Assembly (NCBI GenBank): GCA_035547915.1
Contig: DASZTS010000094.1
Coordinates: forward strand, 91,587-155,586
DNA: 64,000 bases
DNA from: DASSFG01 sp035547915
Lineage (GTDB): Bacteria > Planctomycetota > Planctomycetia > Pirellulales > JAICIG01
Reading direction: 5' to 3'
Numbering within the stretch: position 1 is the first letter of the stretch; every line of letters starts with the position of its first letter. The translations under genes were made by a program, and so were the position numbers. The notes beneath the pieces were generated by a model. It saw only the letters and a list, made by a program, of their open reading frames with translations. It ran no database searches and was not told the origin of the DNA. Below, in pieces: positions 62,807 through 64,000 of the stretch.

Positions 62807-63400
62807 ATGGCGAAGGGTAGCCCGGCCGGAAAGAGCGAGGCGGTTCGCGAATTCCTATCTAAACATCCTAAGGCGAATGTAAAGGAGATCGTCGCTGGCG
62901 TGTTGCGAGAGTCCGGTGTTCGTGTTTCGGAAAAGCTCGCTGGAGACATCAAGTACGATAAGACACACCCCGTGGCGGCCGCGCCCAAGCCTAAGAAATC
63001 GCGCGGCAAACCGTCGCGTGCGGTCCGTTCGGCCGCCGCGCGTACCAAGGCCGCGTCGGGCACGAAGGCTGACTCGATTCGCGAGGTGGCCCGGCGCCTG
63101 CCGAAACCGGTTCGCCCCCGCGATGTGATCGCGGCCTTGGCCGAACAGGGCATCGAAGCCACACGGGCTCAGGTGAGCCAGGTGCTCAAGAGCATGGGGA
63201 TGCGGCCGCGCGGCCGACGAGGCGCCAAACGCGCGGCGGCGGCGACTCATCACGTGAAGACCGGACCCCGGCGGATGCCGGCTGCCGCTTCGGCCAGCAT
63301 TTCGTTGGCTGACCTGTTGGCGGCCAAACGATTGGTCAACCAGATTGGCAGCATCGAACTGGCGAAGGAAGCGGTCGACGCCCTGGCCAAGCTGAGTTAG
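62807..63400 (+). CDS. Basic protein with two HTH-like modules
   Basis: A 197-residue Lys/Arg/Ala-rich protein with AAGGAAGGAG about 10-18 bp before the ATG. Module 1 (about 8-50) reads AVREFLSKHPKANVKEIVAGVLRESGVRVSEK; module 2 (about 88-132) reads SIREVARRLPKPVRPRDVIAALAEQGIEATRAQVSQVLKSMGMR. The two look like related winged or tri-helical DNA-binding units joined by basic linkers (KPKKSRGKPSR, RPRGRRGAKR). A third helical part closes the protein. The composition resembles nucleoid-associated or histone-H1-like proteins of planctomycetes. The small protein at 1267 shares module 1. DNA binding is inferred. Confidence 0.72.
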   Translation: MAKGSPAGKSEAVREFLSKHPKANVKEIVAGVLRESGVRVSEKLAGDIKYDKTHPVAAAPKPKKSRGKPSRAVRSAAARTKAASGTKADSIREVARRLPKPVRPRDVIAALAEQGIEATRAQVSQVLKSMGMRPRGRRGAKRAAAATHHVKTGPRRMPAAASASISLADLLAAKRLVNQIGSIELAKEAVDALAKLS

Positions 63401-63607
63401 CCTCCGCCGGAATACCGGTCCCCGATCGCCATTTTGCCCAATTGGCTGCGCCACGTCGCGGTCCCGTTTACCCTGCACCCCGCAAAGCCTGCCTGGATTG
63501 CCAGGTCGCACTCTCGTGCGCTGACCCGGCTCATGATCGGACGATGCGGCTGCCGATCGATTCACGGGAAGACCTTTTGTTGTTGAACCGTGGGTGCAGA
63601 CCAGAGC

Positions 63608-63787
63608 ATGCCGTTCACCGTCGTCGACTCGACCGATCCGATTGCCGACCTCGAACGGCGTCACGACGACGTCTTGCGGCAACTCGACGATCTCGACCGC
63701 CGCGTCGAGCAAGCGCTCCGCGACTTCGCCATCGTCCAGAAGGATACGGCCGAGCGCTTCGGGCGGAAACAAAAGGCCGCCGCATGA
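63608..63787 (+). CDS. Small coiled-coil protein
   Basis: A 59-residue protein starting at the ATG at 63608, with only a weak ribosome site. The sequence has heptad-like spacing (IADLERRHDDVLRQLDDLDRRVEQAL), suggesting a short coiled coil, then a basic tail. No known family is recognised. It lies on the same strand as the basic protein, 207 bp downstream, in a stretch otherwise without genes. Real coding is likely from composition and helix periodicity; function unknown. Confidence 0.5.
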   Translation: MPFTVVDSTDPIADLERRHDDVLRQLDDLDRRVEQALRDFAIVQKDTAERFGRKQKAAA

Positions 63788-63907
63788 CCGGCGAACACGC
63801 CCGGCGGCGTATCGCCTTCCAAAAACGGGCGCTGTTACCCCAAGTTAGAGAGTTTGGCGGCAGTTTCGAGAATTTTTAGCCGGGAACCGACCGTAAGTTC
63901 AAGGTTG

Positions 63908-64000
63908 ATGGGGCCCGGCGTGGCAAAGGGCGATGTAGTGAAGACCTACTTTCTTGACGTCGCCCAACCCTGTGCGATCCTTATTCGCGGCGGACAAGCG
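63908..64000 (+). CDS. Start of a possible MBL-fold (ComEC-like) gene, cut by edge
   Basis: Thirty-one codons are visible before the window ends. From the ATG at 63908 (or GTG at 63920) the sequence reads VVKTYFLDVAQPCAILIRGG. The strand YFLDVxQxxAILI resembles the first strands of ComEC-type metallo-beta-lactamase domains (LDVGQGDAILI). A GG-type ribosome site lies a few bases upstream. The match is short, so both the gene and the family are tentative. Confidence 0.4.
   Translation, partial: MGPGVAKGDVVKTYFLDVAQPCAILIRGGQA

Overview
The window looks like chromosomal DNA of a planctomycete, probably of the order Pirellulales. This is inferred from gene content, since no rRNA is present. The clues are a DUF1559 prepilin-like protein with its small lipoprotein, Tat-exported Gfo/Idh/MocA and enolase-superfamily proteins, a giant PVC-type cytochrome c/propeller protein, HEAT-repeat proteins, tandem Hsp70-like ATPases, the squalene genes hpnC-hpnD-hpnE, and an Anbu proteasome-like operon. 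Most of the DNA is GC-rich, so antisense frames often stay open for hundreds of codons. I found no tRNA, rRNA, CRISPR array, transposase or prophage.

Layout. 0-8.4 kb: an exported PDZ protein cut by the left edge, two small proteins, a lone GspE-type ATPase, a large secreted transglutaminase-like protein, and a leftward operon of exported MsrB, a polysaccharide deacetylase-like protein and a beta-propeller. 8.4-22 kb: murJ, putA, a galactonate dehydratase-like gene, a Gfo/Idh oxidoreductase with two HEAT-repeat genes, and the cytochrome/propeller protein. 22-30.6 kb: two Hsp70-like genes (the first with a membrane anchor), another oxidoreductase, a tRNA-dihydrouridine synthase, a lipoprotein and the DUF1559 protein. 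30.6-38 kb: a more AT-rich surface-glycan island (three methyltransferase domains, one fused to a family 2 glycosyltransferase; a sugar epimerase; a GT-C-like membrane protein). 38-49 kb: glutamate decarboxylase, a PAS histidine kinase, an AI-2E family transporter, an ABC-2 permease, a UvrA-family ATPase and class I aldolase. 49-53.5 kb: hpnE/hpnD/hpnC, with ispH divergent. 54-64 kb: an esterase-lactonase fusion, a zinc metallopeptidase divergent from the ATP-grasp/alpha-E/Anbu operon, two unrecognised exported proteins, a basic DNA-binding-like protein, and the start of a possible MBL-fold gene at the right edge.

Two pathways are clear. HpnC, HpnD and HpnE together convert farnesyl diphosphate to squalene, and divergent ispH supplies isoprenoid precursors. 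The ATP-grasp, alpha-E and Anbu genes overlap by a few bases and form the conserved Anbu gene set, whose biochemical product is still not established. The glycan island probably builds a methylated, epimerised surface sugar.

Non-coding structure is a second theme. A palindromic element of about 103 bp (family R1) has two full and two partial copies; one full copy lies inside the membrane-protein gene and is read through in frame. A second element of 66-67 bp has GAGCCTATCC terminal inverted repeats. A 170-bp inverted repeat follows ispH and supplies the stop codon of the neighbouring gene.
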